Source of the DNA: Halorhabdus utahensis DSM 12940
GTDB lineage: Archaea > Halobacteriota > Halobacteria > Halobacteriales > Haloarculaceae
DNA length: 64,000 nt
Direction of reading: 5' to 3'
NCBI RefSeq assembly: GCF_000023945.1
Contig: NC_013158.1
Span: forward strand, 248,001-312,000
Part shown: positions 33,371 through 41,577 of the stretch, piece by piece
Layout of the letters: each line of letters starts with the position of its first letter
How positions within the stretch are numbered: the first letter of the stretch is position 1
Notes under the pieces: model-generated
What the model was told of the DNA's origin: nothing
Seen by the model: only the letters and a program-made list of their open reading frames with translations
Databases searched by the model: none
Made by a program: the position numbers and the translations under genes

Positions 33371-35777
33371 AGACACCATCGAAAACAGCATCGAGAAGGC
33401 GGCGGCTACCGTCGGGTCCGCCTGGCCGATCCACTCGTTCGTCACAGCCAACCCGCTATCGGGCTTCGAGGACACGCCCTTCGAGAAGGCAGTCCGACAA
33501 GCGGCCGACCTGCTCGGCGGCCGTGGCTACCCCGATCCGGAGACGTTCCGGGCCGCCCTCGACGACGGCCGGATCGACCGCGAGATACTCGAAGCCGAGC
33601 TCGCCGAGCGCGGATACGCGGCGGACCCGGAGTCGTTACTCGACCGCATGGACGTGACCGGGACGTCCGACCGGAGGAAAACGAGGACGTCCGACGGTGC
33701 GGCCGAGCGTGTCGATCACGTCCTGACCAAGTGGCTCTCGGCGTTCCTCGACGAGGGACACGCCGAGTGGTCGATGCCCGACCGCGAAGCGGGGTTCTAC
33801 GCCGCGTTCCGTGCGGTAGCGTCACACGACACACAGATCCCCGAGACCGGACTCGTCGCCGACCTACCCGAGAACGCTCACGACGCCATCGCGGCCATAC
33901 TGGAGTCGTATTCGAAGAGTCAGTGGGTCCCCATCTTCGAGGAGCAACTGGCCGCGTTGCCCGGCTGGACCGGATTCATCAAACGTCGCGCCGAGGACGG
34001 TGACGTCTGGCAGTCGACTGCCCCCAGCACGCTGGCGGACTATCTGGCCGTCCGACTCACACTCTGTGACGCTTTCAGCGTCGACATCGAGCCGTCGATC
34101 GATCCCGGGAGCGAGGCCGACGCGAACGACGATGTCGCCACGGCGTTCCTGCGGGCCTGGGAGCGGAGTTACCGGAGCGAACTCCTCGAAGGCGTCGCGA
34201 CCGAGAGTCGGTCGGTCGCCGGGACCGATCCGTCGGGACGCCCGGCCGCCCAACTGGTCTTCTGTATCGACACGCGTTCGGAGGTCATCCGCCGGCACGT
34301 CGAGGCCACGGGCGACTATGAGACCCACGGCTATGCGGGCTTTTTCGGCGTCCCGATGGAGTACCAGGGCTTCGACGCCGAGCGCTCGGTCGACGCCTGT
34401 CCTCCGATCGTCGATCCACAGCACCGCGTCACGGAGCTGCCGACAGAGACGGAGGCGAGGGCCCGTCACGATCGCTGGGCGCGGCTCCGCGCGGCCGCCG
34501 GCGACCTCGTCGAGACGCTGACGACGAACCCGGCCACCGCCTTCGGCTTCGTCGAGAAGGCGGGGAGCGGATACGGGCTGTCGCTGGCGGCCCGCACGCT
34601 CGTTCCCGCTCGCGTCTCCGACCTCTTCGCGGCCGCCGACGACGTGACTCCGGACGAACACGAGTTCTGTGATCCGCTCGTCGATCACCAGCACACCTAC
34701 GCCGGCGACCTGCCGGTCGGCCTGACCCATGACGAGCAGGTCGAGTACGCCGCCAGCGCCTTCGAGTTGATGGGCATCGAGGAGTTCGGCCGCCTGTTCG
34801 TCTTCGTCGGCCACGCCGCCGAGACGACCAACAACCCTTTCGATTCGAGCCTGGACTGTGGGGCCTGCGCCGGCAACCCCGGCGGCCCCAACGCCCGGGT
34901 CCTCGCGACGATCTGCAACGACGACGATGTCCGGACCGCGCTGTGCGAGCGTGGGGTCGAACTCCCCGAAGACACCGTCTTCCTCGCCGGCGAGCACAAC
35001 ACGACCACCGACGAGATCACCCTCTTCGACGACGCTGTCCCCGAGAGTCACGCCGAGGACCTCGCTCAGTTGCGCGAGGATCTGGCTACCGCTCGCGAAG
35101 GTGCCGCCGCCGAGCGCGCCGCGTCGATGAGTGCGGCGGGGATCGCAGGTGTCGCCGAGACCGAGCGCCGCGCGTCCGACTGGGCGGAGACGCGTCCCGA
35201 GTGGGGATTGGCCGGCAACGCCGGCTTCGTGATCGGCCCCCGCGAGTTGACGAACGATCTCGACCTCGAGGGCCGTACGTTCCTTCACTCGTACGATCAC
35301 ACGACGGACCCCGACGGCGACGCTCTCGCGGCGATCCTTACCGGTCCGATGGTCGTCACGCAGTGGATCAACGCCCAGTACTACTTCTCGACGGTCGACC
35401 CTGCCGTCTACGGCAGCGGCTCGAAGATAACCCACAACCCTGTCGGCAACGTCGGCGTCTACCAGGGCAACGGCGGCGATCTGATGACCGGCCTCCCGCT
35501 GCAGTCGCTGTTTGGGGCCGCCGAGGAGCCCTACCACCAGCCGCTTCGCCTCTCGACGGTCGTCCACGCGCCGGTCGACCGCGTCACTGCGGTCCTGGCC
35601 GATCACGGGGAACTGCAGGAACTACTGGACAACGACTGGCTGTCGATGTCTGTCGTCGATCCGGCCCGGGACCACCGTGTCTTCCACTACGACGGACAAT
35701 GCACCTGGACGCCGGCGACCGAACCGATCGCGGACGAACCGATGGTCCCGGACGCGCCCGCTGTCGGGGACGATTGA
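33360..35777 (+). CDS. dabA: DabA (DUF2309), zinc-dependent CO2-hydrating subunit
   Basis: An 805-residue DUF2309 protein starting with the family sequence PIHSFVTANPLSGFED (23-38). The beta-CA-like zinc site is intact: Cys302 and Asp304 in FCIDTRSEVIRRH, His485 in VGHAAETTNNP and Cys500 in LDCGACAGNPGGPNARV. The spacing (C+2=D, H+15=C) equals that of the Halothiobacillus neapolitanus enzyme (C351, D353, H524, C539 as I recall). It should hydrate CO2 unidirectionally when bound to DabB at the membrane. A 580-codon antisense frame is rejected as shadow. Translational coupling to dabB is evident. Confidence 0.94.
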   Translation: MSTEDTIENSIEKAAATVGSAWPIHSFVTANPLSGFEDTPFEKAVRQAADLLGGRGYPDPETFRAALDDGRIDREILEAELAERGYAADPESLLDRMDVTGTSDRRKTRTSDGAAERVDHVLTKWLSAFLDEGHAEWSMPDREAGFYAAFRAVASHDTQIPETGLVADLPENAHDAIAAILESYSKSQWVPIFEEQLAALPGWTGFIKRRAEDGDVWQSTAPSTLADYLAVRLTLCDAFSVDIEPSIDPGSEADANDDVATAFLRAWERSYRSELLEGVATESRSVAGTDPSGRPAAQLVFCIDTRSEVIRRHVEATGDYETHGYAGFFGVPMEYQGFDAERSVDACPPIVDPQHRVTELPTETEARARHDRWARLRAAAGDLVETLTTNPATAFGFVEKAGSGYGLSLAARTLVPARVSDLFAAADDVTPDEHEFCDPLVDHQHTYAGDLPVGLTHDEQVEYAASAFELMGIEEFGRLFVFVGHAAETTNNPFDSSLDCGACAGNPGGPNARVLATICNDDDVRTALCERGVELPEDTVFLAGEHNTTTDEITLFDDAVPESHAEDLAQLREDLATAREGAAAERAASMSAAGIAGVAETERRASDWAETRPEWGLAGNAGFVIGPRELTNDLDLEGRTFLHSYDHTTDPDGDALAAILTGPMVVTQWINAQYYFSTVDPAVYGSGSKITHNPVGNVGVYQGNGGDLMTGLPLQSLFGAAEEPYHQPLRLSTVVHAPVDRVTAVLADHGELQELLDNDWLSMSVVDPARDHRVFHYDGQCTWTPATEPIADEPMVPDAPAVGDD

Positions 35778-35851
35778 CCATCTAGCTCCCAGCCCCGGGC
35801 GTCTCGACCGGGCCCACGCCATTCAATACCGTCGCGGACCAAGCGGCCGTT

Positions 35852-36409
35852 GTGAGCGACGACATCACCTCGCGCCACGAGCGCCTTGATCGCCACGACG
35901 TGCCCGGCCCTCGGAACGCCCTCCGGCACTGGATCAAGACGCGCAATCCGCTCTGGATGCTCGTCGTGCCGGCGATCATCTGGGTGCTTCGGCTGGTCCC
36001 GAGCGTCCGCATCAAGAACGTCGTCCTCCGTCTCCTCGGGGCCGAGGTCGGCGAGGGTGTCGCCCTTGCAATGGGTGCGACGCCCGATATGCTCTGGCCG
36101 GACTTGCTTGAAATCGAGGACGACGCCATCGTCGGGTACGACGCAACCTTGCTGTGTCACGAGTATCTCCAGGACGAATATCGCACTGGGACGGTCGTCG
36201 TCGGCGAGCGGGCGATGATCGGCGCGAGTGCGGTCGTCCTCCCCGGCGTCCGCATTGGGGCAGACGCTCAGGTGGCAGCCAACTCCCTCGTTTCGGAGGA
36301 CGTGCCACCGGGTGTGACTGTGGCGGGTGTGCCTGCCGAGGTTGTGAGTCGTCCGGAGGAAACGTCCGGGACGACCGATGAGTCGTCACCTGAAGCGGGT
36401 GACGCCTGA
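35852..36409 (+). CDS. Hexapeptide-repeat acyltransferase-like protein
   Basis: A 185-residue protein with a hydrophobic segment (~34-50, PLWMLVVPAIIWVLRLVP) then a left-handed beta-helix of hexapeptide repeats (GAEVGEGVALAMGA, VVVGERAMIGASAVVLPGVR, IGADAQVAANSLV). It resembles maltose/galactoside acetyltransferase-like enzymes, and gamma-carbonic-anhydrase proteins share the fold. The three-His gamma-CA set is not evident, so an acyltransferase is more likely. It starts with GTG, 74 nt after dabA, and its 3' end overlaps the convergent mscS gene by 24 nt. Confidence 0.75.
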   Translation: MSDDITSRHERLDRHDVPGPRNALRHWIKTRNPLWMLVVPAIIWVLRLVPSVRIKNVVLRLLGAEVGEGVALAMGATPDMLWPDLLEIEDDAIVGYDATLLCHEYLQDEYRTGTVVVGERAMIGASAVVLPGVRIGADAQVAANSLVSEDVPPGVTVAGVPAEVVSRPEETSGTTDESSPEAGDA

Positions 36410-37168
36410 TTGGAAGACGCGCTGGTTCGGGACGATGAACTCGGCGTCGTCGTTTTCGACGTGCGTCACGAACATGTCGATCTCCTGGACGACGCCGCGT
36501 CGATCGCCGATCTCCACCTCGTCGCCGATCGAATAGGGTTCCGACAGCAGCAGGTAGATCCCGGCCGCGCCGGCGGCCAGCAGATGTTTGAACGCCAACC
36601 CGCCCAGAAACAGTATCCCGAAGACGTAGACGCTCAACAGGACGAGCAGGGCCGTCGTTGCGACGCCGAGTTGCCCAAGGGCGACCAGTGCGGCCACGTA
36701 GAAGATACTGTATTTCACGAGCGGGGCCAGGACGTAGATCTGCGGGAGTTTGATGCTACGGAGTCGTTCGCTGACTGCCAGAGAGGCTTTGTCACCCAGG
36801 ATCAGGCCGGCGATCACTGCGAGAGCGGCGATGAACAACTGCGAGAGGTAGGCACTGAATCCGGCCCAGAACTGGGTCGGGTAATTGAGCTGGGCCGTCT
36901 GGATGGCGATGAATATCGCCAGCGCGTACACGAAAATCGCCGCGAGCTGGGCGACCAACCCGACCGTCGAGAACCCGACGTTCTGGAGTGTCCGCTCGAA
37001 GACCGTTCCCTCGACGGCCTCGGGGATCCCAGCCTGTTCCAGAACCGAATGGGTCATGCGCCAGACGAGATAACTGAGAACAGTACCGATAAACAGGACA
37101 AAGATCGCCACGACGACCGCCGTCTCCTCGGAGAAAAGCGTGCGTATGAGATCGGGGATGTCAACCAT
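36386..37168 (-). CDS. MscS-family mechanosensitive channel-like protein
   Basis: A 260-residue membrane protein with about five hydrophobic segments, ending in a short MscS beta domain (EPYSIGDEVEIGDRRGVVQE, VENDDAEFIVPNQRVFQSGV). It probably relieves turgor during hypo-osmotic shock. The C-terminal alpha/beta vestibule of E. coli MscS is missing, which is common among archaeal members. Its ATG overlaps the dacZ stop by 1 nt (TGATG), so channel and c-di-AMP synthase are made together. Confidence 0.88.
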   Translation of the reverse strand: MVDIPDLIRTLFSEETAVVVAIFVLFIGTVLSYLVWRMTHSVLEQAGIPEAVEGTVFERTLQNVGFSTVGLVAQLAAIFVYALAIFIAIQTAQLNYPTQFWAGFSAYLSQLFIAALAVIAGLILGDKASLAVSERLRSIKLPQIYVLAPLVKYSIFYVAALVALGQLGVATTALLVLLSVYVFGILFLGGLAFKHLLAAGAAGIYLLLSEPYSIGDEVEIGDRRGVVQEIDMFVTHVENDDAEFIVPNQRVFQSGVTRFR

Positions 37169-37974
37169 CAGTACTCCTCCGGATCGAGTTCGAGAATCAG
37201 CTCACCGCCTTTGAATGCTCGTACCAGCCCGTCGCTTTCGCTGAGAACGATCGCCGTCGCATTCGTATCCCGCGTCACCGCTCCCGCAGCCATGTGGCGG
37301 GCACCCAGCCCCTTCGGAATGTCGACGCCTTCCGCCGACGGTTCGAGATAGCGGTACGCAGAGACGATCTTCCCCGAGTCGGAGATGACGAACGCGCCAT
37401 CGAGCCGCGAGAACTCCTTGAGCATCACGTTGACGATGGGATCCCCGACGTGGACGTGGGACTTCTCGAATGGATTGTAGCTCAGCGGACGCGACTTGTT
37501 CATCACTTTGCCGGCGTCGCCGACGACGAACAGTGCGCCGACGGGCTTGCCTTTCTGGCCTTTCTTGCCGAGTTCGACGGCGACTTCGAGGACGTTCCGG
37601 ATAACGCCCGGTTCGGCCCGCGAGTTGACGAACAGATCGTAGACGCCGGATTCGACGAACTCACCTGCGCGGACGCGAACGATCGTGTCGAGTTCGTCAG
37701 CGTAGGTCCGCCCCAGGCACAGAATATCGTCCGTTTCCATTACGTACTCCTTTTCGAGCGCACCTTCGACGCCAAATCGGACGCGATCGTCGATGGCCGT
37801 GAAATCCAGCGGCAACTCGACGAAGCGCTCCGCATCAGGGCCGTTCTCCGCGCCAACGACGATGACCGTGTACGCTTCCGCGAGTTCATCATAGAGGCTA
37901 TTGCTCGGCGCAAACAGGAATATAGCGTCGAGATCAGCACTCAACCGTCCCAGCACATCGTCAATCTGACTCAT
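37168..37974 (-). CDS. dacZ: Diadenylate cyclase (c-di-AMP synthase)
   Basis: A 268-residue protein with a C-terminal DAC (DisA_N) domain. The catalytic motifs are LDGAFVISDSGKI (DGA at 192-194) and GLGARHMAAGA (RH at 226-227). The N-terminal ~130 residues are an alpha/beta domain specific to the archaeal DacZ group. It condenses two ATP to c-di-AMP, which is essential and tightly controlled in Haloferax. The ATG at 37974 (MSQIDDVLGRLS) is preferred over a longer frame. It is the first gene of the dacZ-mscS operon, which points to c-di-AMP-linked osmotic control. Confidence 0.94.
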   Translation of the reverse strand: MSQIDDVLGRLSADLDAIFLFAPSNSLYDELAEAYTVIVVGAENGPDAERFVELPLDFTAIDDRVRFGVEGALEKEYVMETDDILCLGRTYADELDTIVRVRAGEFVESGVYDLFVNSRAEPGVIRNVLEVAVELGKKGQKGKPVGALFVVGDAGKVMNKSRPLSYNPFEKSHVHVGDPIVNVMLKEFSRLDGAFVISDSGKIVSAYRYLEPSAEGVDIPKGLGARHMAAGAVTRDTNATAIVLSESDGLVRAFKGGELILELDPEEY

Positions 37975-38180
37975 TGTCCTATTTTCGATCGGACACGAAA
38001 AAAGGGTTGCGGGCGTCAGACGCTCCGCTTCGAGGCACGTCTCGAAGTGGCGACATCGCTGAGAGTCTTCGCCAGCTTCAGCCACTGACTTGCCCGGGAA
38101 CGCGATCCCAATCAAGGGAATGCCGAGAAACGACGCCGCGGACCGCACTTGCTGACCGCCACCATCAAGATATGGACAAC

Positions 38181-38187
38181 TATTAAG
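38181..38187 (+). promoter_or_regulatory. TATA element of the cellulase gene
   Basis: TATTAAG about 35-41 nt upstream of the GH5 start codon, in a short A+T-rich stretch between divergent genes. Confidence 0.45.
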
Positions 38188-38221
38188 TACGAATGACTGA
38201 AACGATCATTCCGAACAAGCA

Positions 38222-39667
38222 ATGATCGACGAAGAAAAAACACGTAACGCAGAACACGACGACACGCGATCGATCGACCGACCAACGGGCGACAAGCACA
38301 CCCTGTCGACACCATCACGGCGACGGTTCCTCCAGGCAACAGCGGGAACCGGAATCGCCGTCGCGAGTGGTGGCTTGGTGGGGCATGCAGCGGCCGATTC
38401 ACACACGAGTGCGCTCCCACCGCTCAGACGGAACGGTAATCAGATCGAGACACCCGATGGGGAGACGATCGAACTCCACGGCGTCAATATCGCCGATCCA
38501 AAGCGAGTCGACGTGACCGCGTCGGTACGCGGGAAAGATGCCGCCCAGGCGATCGATCTTGCGACAGACCCCAGTCAGGGCTGGCATGCCGACGTCGTCC
38601 GGCTGCCGGTCCAGCCGGTCGACATCGGCGAACACCAGGCTGGAGCGGGACCGGAGCCGCCGGCGTTCGACGAATCTCAGCTGCAGGACTATATCGAGAA
38701 CCATCTCGATCCGGCCGTCCAACAGTGCGCGGCAAACGGGGCGTACGCGATCATCGACTACCACCGGCATCGCGACATTCCGTGGACGGATGACGGGCTC
38801 AGCCAGGAAGTGACGATGTTCTGGGACATCGTCGCCCAGCGGTACGGTGAGATGGATCACGTCATCTTCGAAGTATACAACGAACCCCAGGGCAACCCGA
38901 ACTACGGCGTCTCTGGCCAGGAGTTAGTGGACTTCTGGGGTGAGTGGAAAGCCACAGCCCAGCCGTGGGTCGACACCGTTCGGGAGTACACAGAGAATCT
39001 CGTGCTCGTCGGGTCACCGCGGTGGTCACAGATGACCTTCGGTGCGGTGATCGAGGAGTTCGATGGGGCAAATATCGGCTATACACTCCACCTCTATCCG
39101 GGACACGGACCGACGACACCTGGAGACTACGATGACTTCGTCACGCCGGTCAACAACGGCGGCGGAGATGTTCCCTACGACGACGAGACGCCCGCCTGGG
39201 AGGTCGCGCCGGTCTTCATGACCGAGTGGGGATTCGATTACGACGCCGACCCGGCCGCGGGCGGCGGCGTCAACGAGGATACGGCAGCTGGCGCGGACTG
39301 GGCGGAGCACGATTCGGATTTCGGCCACCACGTGACCGAGTGGCTCTCGACGCGCCCGGTGCATTCGACCGCGTGGGTGTTCGACGTGCTCTGGGACCCC
39401 AACATGTTCACGCGTGGGTTCGATGTCCCCGACGACGAAGGCTGGGCACCCTATACGGGTGGGGAGATCCCGGAATACGTCACTGATCGGCCTGCCGAAT
39501 GGGTTCTTCAGACCGGCGACGGCGAAGCTGATATCGACGACGTCCGGTGGCTCCTGAATAACCGCGACAGCGAGGCAGTCAAGACGAACCCGGACGCCTA
39601 CGACTTCGACGGTGACGGGACCGTCGGCGTCGGCGACATCCTGGCACTATTCAGATCGATCTACTGA
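38222..39667 (+). CDS. Tat-exported GH5 endoglucanase with C-terminal dockerin-like module
   Basis: A 481-residue secreted cellulase. A Tat signal (SRRRFLQATAGTGIAVASG, 32-50) is followed by a GH5 barrel. The acid/base is Glu221 in VIFEVYNEPQG and the nucleophile is Glu335 in VFMTEWGFDYD, with YTLHLYPGHG as the conserved His/Tyr strand. The last ~50 residues form an EF-hand-like dockerin module (ADIDDVRWLLNNRD, DFDGDGTVGVGDILALFRSI). It should hydrolyse beta-1,4-glucan outside the cell. No cohesin or scaffoldin is in the window. Confidence 0.94.
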   Translation: MIDEEKTRNAEHDDTRSIDRPTGDKHTLSTPSRRRFLQATAGTGIAVASGGLVGHAAADSHTSALPPLRRNGNQIETPDGETIELHGVNIADPKRVDVTASVRGKDAAQAIDLATDPSQGWHADVVRLPVQPVDIGEHQAGAGPEPPAFDESQLQDYIENHLDPAVQQCAANGAYAIIDYHRHRDIPWTDDGLSQEVTMFWDIVAQRYGEMDHVIFEVYNEPQGNPNYGVSGQELVDFWGEWKATAQPWVDTVREYTENLVLVGSPRWSQMTFGAVIEEFDGANIGYTLHLYPGHGPTTPGDYDDFVTPVNNGGGDVPYDDETPAWEVAPVFMTEWGFDYDADPAAGGGVNEDTAAGADWAEHDSDFGHHVTEWLSTRPVHSTAWVFDVLWDPNMFTRGFDVPDDEGWAPYTGGEIPEYVTDRPAEWVLQTGDGEADIDDVRWLLNNRDSEAVKTNPDAYDFDGDGTVGVGDILALFRSIY

Positions 39668-39729
39668 GAGAGCCATTCTCGGCATTTCCGCGTCCAACCC
39701 CAAAAGCAACGCTCACGCCGGAGAGTCGC

Positions 39730-40044
39730 TCACGCCCAGTCGTGGTTGTCGATGCCCTCGTAGTGCTTCAGACGACTCTCGATCTCCCAGGGTTCCCAGC
39801 CACACTCATTGTAGAGGACGTTCGCAAGTTTGTCGAAGTTGCTCTTATCGAGTTTGATCCCACGGCGTCCGCGGTGGATAATATACGGTTCGCCCCTGAG
39901 ATCAGCATACACGTTGCGACCTGTCGGGTAGTCGCCGTCGATGGCCGAGAGGTTGAGGAGGGCATCCTCCGTGATCGGTGTTCCCCACTTGTGCTTTGCG
40001 ATCATCGTCGCCAGGAGGGCGCATTTAACGGATGGCTTCCGCAT
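39730..40044 (-). CDS. 104-residue basic hypothetical protein
   Basis: Starts MRKPSVKCALLATMIAKHKW and ends SRLKHYEGIDNHDWA. It is less acidic than the neighbours (many Lys/Arg), with predicted alpha-helices and a strand pair (GEPYIIHRGRRGIKLDKSNF). I do not recognise it. A clean TATA element (TTTATAT at 40068-40074, minus strand) lies 24-30 nt upstream of the ATG, and an inverted repeat sits between TATA and start, so it is a real, probably regulated gene. It is divergent from the wHTH gene. Confidence 0.75.
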   Translation of the reverse strand: MRKPSVKCALLATMIAKHKWGTPITEDALLNLSAIDGDYPTGRNVYADLRGEPYIIHRGRRGIKLDKSNFDKLANVLYNECGWEPWEIESRLKHYEGIDNHDWA

Positions 40045-40047
40045 GAT

Positions 40048-40064
40048 CGTGAAGAAAAATCACG
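40048..40064. promoter_or_regulatory. Inverted repeat, candidate operator
   Basis: CGTGA-N7-TCACG between the TATA element and the ATG of the 104-residue gene, so a bound protein would block transcription. The divergent wHTH protein is the obvious candidate. A CGTGA half-site recurs at 40094-40098 upstream of the wHTH promoter. Confidence 0.5.
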
Positions 40065-40067
40065 CTC

Positions 40068-40074
40068 ATATAAA
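40068..40074 (-). promoter_or_regulatory. TATA element of the 104-residue gene
   Basis: TTTATAT on the minus strand, 24-30 nt upstream of the ATG at 40044, giving a leaderless transcript. Confidence 0.6.
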
Positions 40075-40103
40075 TCCTGTTAATAGCAAGTTACGTGAGG
40101 GGA

Positions 40104-40113
40104 AATACTTATA
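40104..40113 (+). promoter_or_regulatory. TATA element of the wHTH gene
   Basis: AATACTTATA ends 24 nt before the ATG at 40138, as for a leaderless transcript. Confidence 0.55.
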
Positions 40114-40137
40114 CACGCATAGAACAGATTCACCTGT

Positions 40138-40479
40138 ATGAGCAGCATGAAGCACGAGGACAGCGATCGCGGGCAAACGAAGGAACTCCGGAAGGAGCAT
40201 CCCAGTGGATGGTTTCATCTCACCCAGCACGACGCCGTTCCCATACTTGTCGACGCGCTTCTGGACCTTCCACCGAACCGTGAGTTCAACAAGACTGAAC
40301 TCGCGGAACACGCCGGCGTCACGCGCCAGACTGTCGGGAACTACACTGCCCTCCTGCTTGAAGTCGAACTCCTCGAAGAAGTCCCGAACACGTCACCTCG
40401 TCGGTACCGGGTCGCAGACAGCGATGTCGTCCGAGAACTCTTCGAGCTGAACAGCGCACTCAACAACGTCAGCGGATAG
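40138..40479 (+). CDS. Winged-helix transcriptional regulator
   Basis: A 113-residue protein with a central winged HTH (FNKTELAEHAGVTRQTVGNY, ~44-63; wing EEVPNTSPRRYRVADSD) and a charged N-terminal arm. Small single-domain wHTH proteins like this often autoregulate and control a divergent neighbour. The 93-nt shared region with the 104-residue gene has back-to-back TATA elements and an inverted repeat, supporting a two-gene regulatory unit. Confidence 0.85.
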   Translation: MSSMKHEDSDRGQTKELRKEHPSGWFHLTQHDAVPILVDALLDLPPNREFNKTELAEHAGVTRQTVGNYTALLLEVELLEEVPNTSPRRYRVADSDVVRELFELNSALNNVSG

Positions 40480-40568
40480 AAACCAGAAGACGCACTTGAA
40501 CGCCCCAGGCGAGTCCGTTCGAAAAACGACGTGAGTGAATGTGGAGACTGGGACGCGATTTTTCGGGA

Positions 40569-41420
40569 TCAGGCTGCCGCACCGACGTACAGCACCGCCA
40601 CGAGGAACACCCAGACGGCGTCGACGAAGTGCCAGTACATCGAGACAGTACTGACGGACGTGTGCCGGTGCTCGGAGTACTGACCGGCCATGCCGCGTGC
40701 GAAGACGATCCCGATCAGAACCGCCCCGAGGGTGACGTGTGCGCCGTGAAGGCCGGTCAGCCCGTAGAAGGCACTTCCGAAGGTCCCCGTCGACAGCGAG
40801 AACCCATCAACGACGATGAACTGGTAGTACTCGTAGGCCTGTCCGCCGATGAAGACGATGCCCAGCGCGAGCGTGACGCCCAGCCACTGGAGGAATCGCC
40901 GTCGATTACCTCGTCGGAGCGCGAGGTGGGCGACGTGGAGTGTTACGCTTGAAGCGATCAGGATGGCCGTATTGACGACGACGAGACTCCCCAGCAGGTG
41001 GGGAAGGTGATCGGGCGGCCACGCGCCGGCGCGGATGAAGAAGTAGTAGACGAAGCCGGCACCGAACGTGGCGATCTCCGAGCCGAGGAACAGTAACATA
41101 CCCAGCCGGAGGCCGCTACTCGCGCTCGGGTCGGCGCCGCGATGCCAGAAGTCCACGACGAAGGCGTGATACAGCCAGCCGTACATCCCAACCAGGAACA
41201 GGAAGACGCTGACGATGATCGCACCCGGTCCGACGGATGAACCCACCAGGGGGTCGTCCCCGCCGGCAAGCAGCCAGAGCGCAGCGCCCAGATAGATCCC
41301 GGCGGCACCGATCGCGGTGATAAAGGGCCACCAACTGGCCTCACCGAACCCCTGTGGCCAGTCCTCCTCGGCGGGGAGGTGATGCCCGTCGCCCGCATCC
41401 GTGTCTTCGACAATGCTCAT
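40569..41420 (-). CDS. coxC: Cytochrome c oxidase subunit III
   Basis: A 283-residue polytopic protein of heme-copper oxidase subunit III with about seven helices. Motifs are GMLLFLGSEIATFGAGFVYY, the helix with FYGLTGLHGAHVTLGAVLIG, and the C-terminal SMYWHFVDAVWVFLVAVLYV, all hallmarks of CoxC. The ATG at 41420 (MSIVEDTDAGDG) is chosen; an in-frame ATG nine codons upstream is also possible. No other oxidase subunit genes are adjacent, so they lie elsewhere. Confidence 0.95.
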   Translation of the reverse strand: MSIVEDTDAGDGHHLPAEEDWPQGFGEASWWPFITAIGAAGIYLGAALWLLAGGDDPLVGSSVGPGAIIVSVFLFLVGMYGWLYHAFVVDFWHRGADPSASSGLRLGMLLFLGSEIATFGAGFVYYFFIRAGAWPPDHLPHLLGSLVVVNTAILIASSVTLHVAHLALRRGNRRRFLQWLGVTLALGIVFIGGQAYEYYQFIVVDGFSLSTGTFGSAFYGLTGLHGAHVTLGAVLIGIVFARGMAGQYSEHRHTSVSTVSMYWHFVDAVWVFLVAVLYVGAAA

Positions 41421-41577
41421 AGGAATGAGTTCCCCGGCGGCGGGCAAAAAGGCACCTTCGGGGGAGTCTTTTGCCGCCGTCGCCCGATCACCCGGCTGGC
41501 CGGCGGGAAGCTGACAGTGTCCTGGCCGCGTTGCCCAAGCCGGAACCTACACGGGCCGGACCCACGAAGGGGCCCCA

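Noticed and set aside
33864-35606. 580-codon minus-strand open frame
   Set aside because: Antisense to dabA, whose metal motifs and family match are clear; the antisense translation has no domain.
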